DNA of 6,117 nucleotides from Microbacterium sp. (GCA_003248845.1 QFPD01000139.1:1-6117); one strand, 5' to 3'. Numbered from the stretch's first letter, positions 1 through 6,086 are shown. Notes: a model not told the origin generated them from the sequence alone. A program made the numbers and translations.

Positions 1-11
1 GACTCAACCCC
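1..11 (+). promoter_or_regulatory. Right half of a HAIR operator (HspR site) upstream of dnaK, cut by the window edge
   Basis: The window begins GACTCAACCCC. Bases 2-7 are ACTCAA, which matches the right arm of the actinobacterial HAIR element (CTTGAGT-N7-ACTCAAG) except for the last base. It lies 38 bases upstream of the dnaK start, where HspR operators normally sit, and the same operon encodes HspR. The left arm and most of the promoter lie outside the window, so only the half-site is seen. The identical 11-mer recurs at 2519-2529 before dnaJ. Confidence 0.6.
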
Positions 12-49
12 ACAGACTTCTCAGAGCCGTTTCACGAAAGGGAACAGAC

Positions 50-1921
50 ATGGCACGTGCAGTGGGTATCGACCTCGGGACGACGAACTCCGTCGTCTCC
101 GTCCTCGAGGGCGGCGAGCCGAAGGTCATCGCCAACGCCGAGGGCTTCCGCACGACCCCTTCGGTCGTCGCGTTCACGAAGGACGGCGAGGTGCTCGTCG
201 GCGAGACCGCCAAGCGTCAGGCCGTCACCAACGTCGACCGCACGCTCTCCTCGGTCAAGCGCCACATGGGCACCGACTGGAAGACGCAGTCGATCGACGG
301 CAAGCAGTACACGCCGCAGGAGATCTCGGCGCGCATCCTGCAGAAGCTGAAGCGCGACGCCGAGCAGTACCTGGGCGACAGCGTCACCGACGCGGTCATC
401 ACGGTGCCGGCGTACTTCAACGACGCCGAGCGCCAGGCGACGAAGGATGCCGGTGAGATCGCCGGTCTCAACGTCCTGCGCATCATCAACGAGCCGACCG
501 CGGCCGCCCTCGCCTACGGCCTCGACAAGGGCAAGGAGGACGAGCTCATCCTCGTCTTCGACCTCGGTGGCGGTACGTTCGACGTCTCCCTGCTCGAAGT
601 GGGCAAGGACGACGACTTCTCGACCATCCAGGTGCGTGCCACGGCCGGTGACAACCGCCTCGGCGGCGACGACTGGGACCAGCGCCTCGTCGACTACCTG
701 ATCAAGCAGTTCAAGGACACGACCGGTGTCGACGTCTCGGGCGACAAGATCGCCCTGCAGCGCCTCAAGGAGGCTGCGGAGCAGGCCAAGAAGGAGCTTT
801 CGTCCTCGACGTCGACCTCCATCAACCTGCCGTACCTGTCGCTCACCGAGTCGGGCCCGGTGTCGCTGTCGGAGACGATCACGCGCGCGAAGTTCGAGGA
901 CCTGACGAAGGATCTTCTCGACCGCACGAAGAAGCCGTTCAACGACGTCATCGCCGAGGCGGGCATCAAGGTCGGCGACATCGACCACGTCGTGCTCGTC
1001 GGCGGCTCGACCCGCATGCCGCAGGTCACCGAGCTCGTCAAGCAGCTCACGGGTGGCAAGGAGCCCAACAAGGGCGTCAACCCGGACGAGGTCGTCGCCG
1101 TCGGCGCCGCCCTTCAGGCGGGCGTCCTCAAGGGCGAGCGCAAGGACGTGCTGCTGATCGACGTCACCCCCCTGAGCCTCGGCATCGAGACCAAGGGCGG
1201 CATCATGACGAAGCTCATCGAGCGCAACACCGCCATCCCGACCAAGCGCAGCGAGACCTTCACGACCGCCGACGACAACCAGCCGTCGGTCGCCATCCAG
1301 GTCTTCCAGGGCGAGCGTGAGTTCACGCGTGACAACAAGCCGCTCGGCACCTTCGAGCTGACCGGCATCGCGCCGGCTCCCCGGGGCATCCCGCAGGTCG
1401 AGGTCACGTTCGACATCGACGCGAACGGCATCGTGCACGTGTCCGCGAAGGACAAGGGCACCGGCAAGGAGCAGTCGATGACGATCACCGGCGGCTCGAG
1501 CCTCCCGAAGGAGGACATCGACCGCATGGTGCGCGAGGCGGAGGAGCACGCCGCCGAGGACAAGAAGCGTCGCGAGTCGGCAGAGGTGCGCAACCAGGCC
1601 GAGACGCTCTCGTACTCGATCGAGAAGCTCATCAAGGACAACGAGGACAAGCTGCCGGCCGAGGTCAAGGACTCCGTCCAGGCCGACGTCGACGCGCTGA
1701 AGTCCGCGCTGGCCGGTGAAGACGAGGATGCCGTGAAGACGGCCTTCGACAAGCTGAACGCGTCGCAGTCGCAGCTCGGCGAGGCCATCTACGCCGCGTC
1801 GCAGGCCGAGGGCCAGAGCGCCGACCCGTCGGCGACCGACCCCGGTGCCGGCGAGGTGCCGAACCCCGAAGAAGACGTCATCGACGCCGAGGTCGTCGAC
1901 GACGAGGACGAGAAGAAGTAA
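50..1921 (+). CDS. dnaK: Chaperone protein DnaK (Hsp70)
   Basis: Cytosolic ATP-dependent chaperone of 623 residues, full length for the family. The ATPase domain (about 1-365) shows the phosphate-1 loop GIDLGTTNS (6-14), phosphate-2 motif DLGGGTFD (171-178) and adenosine motif VGGSTR (317-322). The interdomain linker DVLLID is at 366-371. The substrate-binding beta domain (about 372-480) and helical lid follow, and the acidic tail is [15 protein letters not shown]. As in other Gram-positive Hsp70s, the insert of about two dozen residues found in proteobacterial ATPase domains is missing near residue 80. E. coli Cys15 is Val here, and the protein has no cysteine. The ATG at 50 is preceded by AAAGGGA with 6 bases between GGGA and the start. 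It is the first gene of dnaK-grpE-dnaJ-hspR. In actinobacteria DnaK also acts as co-repressor with HspR, so it probably feeds back on its own operon. Identification is certain. Confidence 0.99.
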   Translation: MARAVGIDLGTTNSVVSVLEGGEPKVIANAEGFRTTPSVVAFTKDGEVLVGETAKRQAVTNVDRTLSSVKRHMGTDWKTQSIDGKQYTPQEISARILQKLKRDAEQYLGDSVTDAVITVPAYFNDAERQATKDAGEIAGLNVLRIINEPTAAALAYGLDKGKEDELILVFDLGGGTFDVSLLEVGKDDDFSTIQVRATAGDNRLGGDDWDQRLVDYLIKQFKDTTGVDVSGDKIALQRLKEAAEQAKKELSSSTSTSINLPYLSLTESGPVSLSETITRAKFEDLTKDLLDRTKKPFNDVIAEAGIKVGDIDHVVLVGGSTRMPQVTELVKQLTGGKEPNKGVNPDEVVAVGAALQAGVLKGERKDVLLIDVTPLSLGIETKGGIMTKLIERNTAIPTKRSETFTTADDNQPSVAIQVFQGEREFTRDNKPLGTFELTGIAPAPRGIPQVEVTFDIDANGIVHVSAKDKGTGKEQSMTITGGSSLPKEDIDRMVREAEEHAAEDKKRRESAEVRNQAETLSYSIEKLIKDNEDKLPAEVKDSVQADVDALKSALAGEDEDAVKTAFDKLNASQSQLGEAIYAASQAEGQSADPSATDPGAGEVPNPEEDVIDAEVVDDEDEKK

Positions 1922-1932
1922 GAAAGCGGATC

Positions 1933-2502
1933 ATGACCAAGGACTTCGAGAACGAGGTCCCCGGTGACGAGGGGTCGGATGCCACGGCATCCGGCCCCGA
2001 CTCGCAGGAGGACTCCCTGACGGTCGACGACATCCTGGGGGCGGAGCAGACCGACGACGCTGCCGTGGCCGAGGCATCCGATGAGGACAAGGATCTGCTG
2101 CTCGACCTCAAGCGCGTGCAGGCGGAGTACGCCAACTACCGCCGCCGCACCGAAGAGCAGCGCGAGGTGGAGATCGCCCGCGCCACGGGGTCGGTCGCGA
2201 AGGGGCTGCTGCCCGTGCTCGACGACCTCGACCGCGCCGAGAAGCACGGCGACCTCGCCGAGGGGTCGCCTCTCGCGGTCATCGCCGAGAAGCTCCGTGC
2301 CGTCGTGTCGCGGCTCGGTGTCCAGACCTACGGCACCGCCGGTGAGGCGTTCGACCCGCAGCAGCACGAGGCGATCTTCCACGCGCCCAACCCCGGTGGC
2401 GTCGCCGACGGCACGATCCTCGACGTCGTGGAGGTGGGCTACCGCCTGGGCGACATCGAGCTGCGTCCGGCGAAGGTCGTCGTCGCCGGCTCGCCCGACT
2501 GA
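1933..2502 (+). CDS. grpE: Nucleotide exchange factor GrpE
   Basis: Co-chaperone that releases ADP from DnaK; 189 residues, cytosolic, acting as a dimer. Residues 1-52 are acidic and low-complexity, probably disordered. The dimerising coiled coil starts near 53, with the family signature LKRVQAEYANYRRR at 59-72. The four-helix-bundle part contains LLPVLDDLDRAEKHGD. The C-terminal beta domain that contacts DnaK shows FDPQQHEAI (140-148) and ends in the typical RPAKVVVA. It starts 11 bases after the dnaK stop. The Shine-Dalgarno sequence is weak (AGAAAGCGGA), so translation may depend on coupling to dnaK; this is inference. The disordered region contains a GGATGCC-AC-GGCATCC inverted pair at DNA level. 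No cysteines. Confidence 0.98.
   Translation: MTKDFENEVPGDEGSDATASGPDSQEDSLTVDDILGAEQTDDAAVAEASDEDKDLLLDLKRVQAEYANYRRRTEEQREVEIARATGSVAKGLLPVLDDLDRAEKHGDLAEGSPLAVIAEKLRAVVSRLGVQTYGTAGEAFDPQQHEAIFHAPNPGGVADGTILDVVEVGYRLGDIELRPAKVVVAGSPD
1976..1993. repeat. Inverted GGATGCC / GGCATCC pair inside grpE
   Basis: The bases read CGGATGCC-AC-GGCATCCG, two 8-base arms with a 2-base centre. It lies in frame in grpE and encodes Ser-Asp-Ala-Thr-Ala-Ser-Gly in the disordered N-terminus. The loop is too short for a stable RNA hairpin, so a DNA-level motif or codon habit is more likely than a terminator. A related perfect palindrome sits at 5556-5571. Confidence 0.6.
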
Positions 2503-2506
2503 GTGG

Positions 2507-2529
2507 TGATTCCGACGAGACTCAACCCC
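2507..2529 (+). promoter_or_regulatory. Candidate second, degenerate HspR (HAIR-like) site upstream of dnaJ
   Basis: The grpE-dnaJ gap (43 bases, the longest in the operon) contains GACTCAACCCC at 2519-2529, identical to the window's first 11 bases. ACTCAA (2520-2525) is a good right HAIR arm. A possible left arm is TGATT at 2507-2511, one mismatch from TGAGT, with an 8-base spacer instead of 7. A better left-arm sequence, CTGAGT at 2499-2504, is 15 bases away, which does not fit. The half-site is seen directly; its function as an operator is inferred. Confidence 0.4.
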
Positions 2530-2534
2530 GAGAA

Positions 2535-2540
2535 GGGAGG
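2535..2540 (+). promoter_or_regulatory. Ribosome-binding site that fixes the dnaJ start
   Basis: GGGAGG lies 5 bases before the ATG at 2546. A possible GTG start at 2540 overlaps the last base of this site and has no Shine-Dalgarno of its own, so the ATG at 2546 is the likely start. Confidence 0.75.
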
Positions 2541-2545
2541 TGTCC

Positions 2546-3547
2546 ATGGCCAGTCAAGACTGGTTCGATAAGGACTTCTACAAGACACTGGGCGTCGCCA
2601 AGGACGTCTCCGAAGCCGACCTGAAGAAGACGTACCGCAAGCTCGCGCGCAAGTACCACCCCGACTCGACGCAGGGGGATGCCGCCGCAGAGGCGAAGTT
2701 CAAGGAGATCAGCGAGGCGTACGCCGTGCTGTCCGACAAGGACCAGCGCGAGGAGTACGACCAGATCCGCGCGATGGGATCGGGCGGTGCCCGCTTCCAG
2801 GCACCCGGCGCCGGCGGTACGGGCGGGTTCGAAGACGTGTTCAGCCGCTTCGGCGGAGGCTCGCGCGGCGGCTCGTACCAGTCGGCCGATTTCGACGACC
2901 TGTTCGCGATGTTCGGCCAGCAGCAGGGATCCGGCCGATTCGGGTCGGGGCGCTTCGGCCAGTCCAGCGGCGGCTTCCAGGGCTTCGGCGGCCCGCATCG
3001 CGGCGCCGACGTCACGGCGCGGACGACACTGGACTTCCAGACCGCGGTGCGCGGCGAGACGATCACCCTCGCCGGAGAGGACGGCAAGCCGTTCAAGGTG
3101 AAGATCCCCGCGGGTGTCGCGGACGGGCAGAAGATCCGCCTGCGCGGTCGCGGCCGGCCGTCGCCCGACGGGGGCGAACCGGGCGACATCGTCGTTCAGG
3201 TGACGGTGCGCCCGCACCCCGTGTTCACACGGGACGGCCTGAACCTGCGCCTCACGGTGCCGGTCACCTTCCCCGAGGCGGCGCTCGGCGCGACGATCGA
3301 GGTTCCGACGCTCGGTGGCGATCCCGTCAAGCTGCGCGTCGCCCCCGGCACGCCGTCGGGGCGCGTCCTGCGCGTCAAGGGGCGCGGTGTGGCCTCGAGC
3401 AAGGGCACGGGTGATCTGCTCGCCGAGGTCCAGGTCGCGGTACCCGCGCACCTGGACGACAGGGCCAAGGAGGCTCTCCTCGCCTTCCAGGCGGCAGAGC
3501 CCAAGGAGAACCCGCGCGCCGAGCTGATGGCGAAGGCGCGGGAGTAG
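2546..3547 (+). CDS. dnaJ: J-domain co-chaperone DnaJ, type II (no zinc finger)
   Basis: Stimulates DnaK ATPase and delivers unfolded clients; 333 residues from the ATG at 2546. The J-domain is at about 10-72 with the essential HPD at 38-40. The Gly/Phe-rich linker is about 73-148 and is rich in GRFG-type repeats. Two C-terminal substrate-binding domains follow (RGADV onwards, then IPAGVADGQKIRLRGRG). The four CxxCxGxG motifs of classical DnaJ are absent; where they should be inserted in the first C-terminal domain there is only a short GEDGKP turn. This makes it CbpA-like in layout. The N-terminus (WFDKDFYKTLGV) resembles DnaJ1 of the mycobacterial dnaK operon, which has the zinc finger. I therefore infer an operon-linked DnaJ1 that lost the finger. 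A classical DnaJ is probably encoded elsewhere. It ends 2 bases before hspR. No cysteines. Confidence 0.97.
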   Translation: MASQDWFDKDFYKTLGVAKDVSEADLKKTYRKLARKYHPDSTQGDAAAEAKFKEISEAYAVLSDKDQREEYDQIRAMGSGGARFQAPGAGGTGGFEDVFSRFGGGSRGGSYQSADFDDLFAMFGQQQGSGRFGSGRFGQSSGGFQGFGGPHRGADVTARTTLDFQTAVRGETITLAGEDGKPFKVKIPAGVADGQKIRLRGRGRPSPDGGEPGDIVVQVTVRPHPVFTRDGLNLRLTVPVTFPEAALGATIEVPTLGGDPVKLRVAPGTPSGRVLRVKGRGVASSKGTGDLLAEVQVAVPAHLDDRAKEALLAFQAAEPKENPRAELMAKARE

Positions 3548-3549
3548 TC

Positions 3550-3975
3550 ATGGCGCACGACGAGGTCGACGAGGAGGCCCCGATCTTCGCGATCACGGTC
3601 GCGGCGGAGCTCGCGGGCATGCACCCGCAGACGCTCCGCCAGTACGACCGACTCGGCCTCGTCGTCCCCGCCCGCACCCAGGGCGGATCGCGCCGGTACT
3701 CGCTGCGGCACGTCAAGCAACTGCGCGAGGTGGCCTCGCTCTCCGCCGAGGGCATGAGCCTGCCCGCGATCTCGCGACTCATCGAGCTCGAGAACACCGT
3801 GCGGTCGCTGCGCGCGCAGGTGCGCGATCTCGAAGGACGGCTGCGCGACGAGGTGGAGAGTCGCTCGCGCGTATTCGCCGCAGGAGCATCCGGATCGGTC
3901 GTCACGCTCCGCCACGGCACGCGCGTCCGGCGCGCCACGGAAGTCGTGGTGTGGCGGCCGCCGGCAGACGACTGA
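3550..3975 (+). CDS. hspR: Heat-shock repressor HspR (MerR family)
   Basis: DNA-binding repressor of the dnaK operon, and usually clpB; 141 residues. The MerR-type helix-turn-helix and wing span about 12-50, with VAAELAGMHPQTLRQYDRLGLV and GGSRRYS matching the HspR signature. Residues 77-105 (LIELENTVRSLRAQVRDLEG onwards) form the dimerising coiled coil. The tail VVVWRP (132-137) matches the hydrophobic end of other HspR proteins (VVWKP in M. tuberculosis). It is somewhat longer than the roughly 126-residue mycobacterial protein because of a 25-residue basic, Gly-rich stretch before that tail. No cysteines or metal/ligand site are evident, as expected for HspR. Its ribosome site GGGAG (3540-3544) overlaps the end of dnaJ, so the two genes are probably translationally coupled. 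It should bind the HAIR-like sites at 1-11 and perhaps 2507-2529. Confidence 0.97.
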   Translation: MAHDEVDEEAPIFAITVAAELAGMHPQTLRQYDRLGLVVPARTQGGSRRYSLRHVKQLREVASLSAEGMSLPAISRLIELENTVRSLRAQVRDLEGRLRDEVESRSRVFAAGASGSVVTLRHGTRVRRATEVVVWRPPADD

Positions 3976-3978
3976 CGC

Positions 3979-5322
3979 TCACGCCTCGGCGGCGAACGCC
4001 GTGAAGTCCTGACGTGAGAGGTCGGCGTACGCCTGCGACCACGCGACGATCGCGTCGGTGACGATGCGCCCGTCCCCGATGTAGCCGACCACCTCCCCGG
4101 CCGACGGCGACTGCCCGTGCGCACGTGCGAGAACGGCGGCGCACGCCCGGGCGTAGAGGGCGAAAGACTCGTCGTCGAGCACCTCGGCGTCGATGCCGCC
4201 CTTCATGTCGCGGAACTGACGCACGTAGTAGTCGCGCTCTCCGCGGAAGAACCCGAGGAAAGGGTCGGAGACGCCCTGCAGGATCCGTTGCATCGCCACG
4301 ACGCGCGCTCCCTGCCCTCGGGCCCGGATCAGTCCGTCGAGGTCGGGTGGCTGTGCGCAGCGGCCGTGGTCGATGAGGACGCTGCGCCCTGCCTCCTTGG
4401 TCTGCATCAGGAGCATCGAGCCGTCGCCGTCGACGAGCGCCGACAGGTAGCATCTCGTCCCGATGCTCCCCACCCCGACGACTCGGCGCACCGTGTCGGC
4501 CATCTCGTAGTGCTTCAGCAGCAGGCGGATGTCGGCGCGCGTCGTCTCCAGGTAGGCCGCCAGCGCGTCGCTGACGGACGCGGCGACATCCGGGTCGAGC
4601 ACCGTCATCGTGGGAGGAGTCTCGATGAAGCGGACGCGGCCCTCGGCATCCACTCGGGTGAGCTTGCGCGCCGCCTGCTCCGTCGTGCGCCTCGACGCGT
4701 CGGCGATCGCGCGCGTCAGGACGCGTCGCGACGCCTTGCTGCCGCCGGTGAGGCCTCCGGCCGCGTCGAAGTGCTGGTAGTACCGCGCGAGCGGGGCTGC
4801 CGCCGTGCCCTGGCGCAGCGACGTGGCGTACTGGCGGACGGCGCCGCGCGCCGCGCTCGTCGTGGCCGCCTCGTCGCGCCCGGTCGACTGCCCCGCGATC
4901 ACGATGCTCGCGACGAGTCGTTTGAGATCCCACTCCCACGGCGCCCACGCCGCTTCGTCGAAGTCGTTCAGGTCGAAGACGAGGGTGCGCTGCGGTGACG
5001 CGTAGAACCCGAAGTTGGACACGTGCGCATCGCCGCACGAGGCGACCAGGATGCCGCTGCTGGGCCCTGCGGCGAGGTCGGCCGCCATGAGCGCGGCCGT
5101 TCCCCGGTAGAAGGCGAACGCGCTCGCCGACATGCGCTCGCGCCGCAGGGGGACGAGGTCGGCCACGCGCGTGGCATTCTGCGCCGCGAGGATGCCGAGG
5201 GGATCACGCCCGTCGACGACCAGGTCGGCAAGGCGTCGGCGCGGGGTGTTCTTCCGCGCCGCCGTACCCGCCTCCAGCCGCCGCGCGGTCGAGGCGGGGG
5301 CGAGGCTCGCAGGGTTCACCAT
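3979..5322 (-). CDS. DUF2252 family protein, kinase-like motifs
   Basis: Uncharacterised protein of 447 residues, family DUF2252 (COG4320), full length. Recognised from RRERMSASAFAFYRG (60-74), CGDAHVSNFG (96-105), FDLNDFDEA (116-124), VGVGSIGTR (282-290), QTKEA (307-311) and YYVRQFRDMKG (365-375). GDAHxxN and DxNDxD resemble the catalytic loop and metal-binding motif of aminoglycoside-phosphotransferase-like kinases. The later Gly-rich loop with K309 resembles the nucleotide-binding N-lobe. The order is the reverse of a normal kinase (see findings). No signal peptide or membrane segment. The start is uncertain: the ATG at 5322 has no Shine-Dalgarno, and a GTG follows immediately. Translation may be leaderless or coupled to the upstream gene. 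The stop lies 3 bases from the hspR stop on the other strand. The true substrate is unknown. Confidence 0.93.
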   Translation of the reverse strand: MVNPASLAPASTARRLEAGTAARKNTPRRRLADLVVDGRDPLGILAAQNATRVADLVPLRRERMSASAFAFYRGTAALMAADLAAGPSSGILVASCGDAHVSNFGFYASPQRTLVFDLNDFDEAAWAPWEWDLKRLVASIVIAGQSTGRDEAATTSAARGAVRQYATSLRQGTAAAPLARYYQHFDAAGGLTGGSKASRRVLTRAIADASRRTTEQAARKLTRVDAEGRVRFIETPPTMTVLDPDVAASVSDALAAYLETTRADIRLLLKHYEMADTVRRVVGVGSIGTRCYLSALVDGDGSMLLMQTKEAGRSVLIDHGRCAQPPDLDGLIRARGQGARVVAMQRILQGVSDPFLGFFRGERDYYVRQFRDMKGGIDAEVLDDESFALYARACAAVLARAHGQSPSAGEVVGYIGDGRIVTDAIVAWSQAYADLSRQDFTAFAAEA

Positions 5323-5337
5323 GCCGTCATGATGGCA
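5322..5337. repeat. Near-palindrome over the DUF2252 start region
   Basis: TGCCGTCATGATGGCA is a 16-base dyad with one mismatched pair (G5326/T5333). It overlaps the first base of the DUF2252 ATG. It also contains an out-of-frame ATG (5330) that opens a four-codon ORF ending in TGA at 5316, across the gene's start. It could be an operator or a translation-coupling element, or it could be chance; nothing else in the sequence supports a role. Confidence 0.3.
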
Positions 5338-5366
5338 CGCGGTCGCTCTCTCCCGAGACGAACGGC

Positions 5367-5990
5367 TCAGGTCGGATCGAGCCGCAGCACGTCTCCCGAT
5401 CCCGCGGGGGGGACGTCGCCGACGAGGCGCAGACTCCGTGCGAGCGCGTCGAGGGCGGAGTCCGCGGTGCCGAAGCGCTCACGATCGCCGCCGACCGCGG
5501 TCAGCGTGACGAAGGCGTCGCCCGTGTCCCACGTGTAGGTGACGTACGGCGGAGGGGATGCCGCGGCATCCGCCCCGGTGCCGACCGGCCGCGCCGGCGG
5601 AAGCGGCACCGCGAGCTTCTCACCCGCGCCCAGGAAGGGGCTGCGGAAATCCTCGGTGTCGTCGTACTCCATCGGCATCATCGCCCGCGCCGCGCGCAGC
5701 TGCGGCGTGGCCTGCTGCACCTGGGCGAGCGCGACCACGAGCTCGGGATCGTCCTTCCAGACCCACACGAGCACCCGGCCGTCGGCCTTACGCAGCAGCA
5801 TCGGCACCGCCTGACTCATCGCCCAGGCCGCGACCCGGCCGCCGCCTGTCCGCGGCGTCGCGCCCATCGCCGCGTTCGCCTGCGCCAGCAGCATCCCGAT
5901 CGCCTTCTTGCGGTGGCGACGGCCGCGCAGACCCAGCGATCCGGTCACGGGCACCCAGCGGGTCGGGTCGGCATCGGCATCCAGGCGCAT
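5367..5990 (-). CDS. Hypothetical protein, 207 residues
   Basis: I do not recognise this family. The start is set by GGAGG (5995-5999), 4 bases before the ATG at 5990; an ATG one codon upstream (5993) is too close to it. The protein looks soluble, with no signal peptide, membrane segment or cysteine. Visible parts are a basic cluster RGRRHRKK (22-29), a Trp/Val strand followed by a helix (RVLVWVWKDDPELVVALAQVQ at 72-92, described by position), a Pro-rich middle (129-148), and a beta-rich segment with an aromatic start at 149-167 followed by a helix (about 177-190). Codon use and GC are native, and third positions are strongly G/C, supporting a real gene. It lies 44 bases upstream of the DUF2252 gene on the same strand with no terminator between, so the two are likely co-transcribed. 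Function unknown. Confidence 0.85.
   Translation of the reverse strand: MRLDADADPTRWVPVTGSLGLRGRRHRKKAIGMLLAQANAAMGATPRTGGGRVAAWAMSQAVPMLLRKADGRVLVWVWKDDPELVVALAQVQQATPQLRAARAMMPMEYDDTEDFRSPFLGAGEKLAVPLPPARPVGTGADAAASPPPYVTYTWDTGDAFVTLTAVGGDRERFGTADSALDALARSLRLVGDVPPAGSGDVLRLDPT
5556..5571. repeat. Perfect 16-base palindrome GGATGCCGCGGCATCC
   Basis: A perfect palindrome made of GGATGCC and GGCATCC around GC, inside the 207-residue gene. On the coding (-) strand it encodes Asp-Ala-Ala-Ala-Ser at residues 141-145, in the Pro/Ala linker. Its counterpart at 1976-1993 in grpE likewise falls in a disordered, unconstrained stretch (Asp-Ala-Thr-Ala-Ser). Confidence 0.7.
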
Positions 5991-5994
5991 CATG

Positions 5995-5999
5995 CCTCC
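5995..5999 (-). promoter_or_regulatory. Ribosome-binding site of the 207-residue gene
   Basis: GGAGG on the minus strand, 4 bases from the ATG at 5990, supports that start over the ATG at 5993. Immediately upstream is TACCCT (minus strand, 6005-6000), which fits a loose -10 TANNNT but is too close to give a leader containing the ribosome site. I see no convincing -35, so the promoter is not located. Confidence 0.6.
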
Positions 6000-6018
6000 A
6001 GGGTAGGCGGAGCGGTGA

Positions 6019-6086
6019 CGGCGGGGCCGCGACGAGCGTGATGCCGCGGTGTCGGCGGGGCCGCGACGAGCCTGCGGCCGCGGTGT
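6019..6086. repeat. Two-copy 34-base GC-rich tandem repeat
   Basis: Units 6019-6052 and 6053-6086 agree at 31 of 34 positions; the differences lie in GTGATG versus CTGCGG in the middle. The similarity extends left by six bases (GCGGTG at 6012-6017). A 7-base inverted repeat, GGGGCCG (6057-6063) with CGGCCCC (6087-6093), flanks the second unit. There is no T-run, so it is not a canonical terminator. It lies upstream of the minus-strand gene pair in DNA with no credible ORF (5991-6117); 6094-6117 also holds two AGCCCC copies and nothing else I can name. Confidence 0.8.

Noticed and set aside
32..1549. A 505-residue open frame on the minus strand opposite dnaK
   Set aside because: It is a shadow of dnaK caused by strong G/C third positions. 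Antisense frames of dnaK are a known source of false proteins, historically mislabelled as NAD-specific glutamate dehydrogenase. Composition is Arg/Leu/Val/Asp-rich with no domain logic.
2498..2525. ACTGAGT (2498-2504) as the left arm of a full HAIR with ACTCAA at 2520
   Set aside because: The spacer would be 15 bases instead of 7, putting the arms on a different helical phase, and ACTGAGT includes the grpE stop codon.
2540..2545. GTG at 2540 as the dnaJ start
   Set aside because: It overlaps the GGGAGG ribosome site and would only add Met-Ser; the ATG at 2546 has correct spacing.
1789..2547. Minus-strand frame of 252 residues opposite grpE
   Set aside because: It overlaps the clear grpE coding sequence and its repetitive Leu/Val/Gly/Arg content is typical of antisense high-GC frames.
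3987..4001. Small hairpin CGGCG-GCGAA-CGCCG as a terminator between hspR and DUF2252
   Set aside because: The stem is only 5 base pairs, it lies inside the DUF2252 coding end and has no T-run; such hairpins are common by chance at this GC content.
4117..4998. A 293-residue plus-strand frame opposite the DUF2252 gene
   Set aside because: The conserved family motifs lie on the minus strand; this frame is Arg/Ala/His-rich and featureless, a GC-driven shadow. The same applies to the minus-strand frame at 3902-5038 in another phase.
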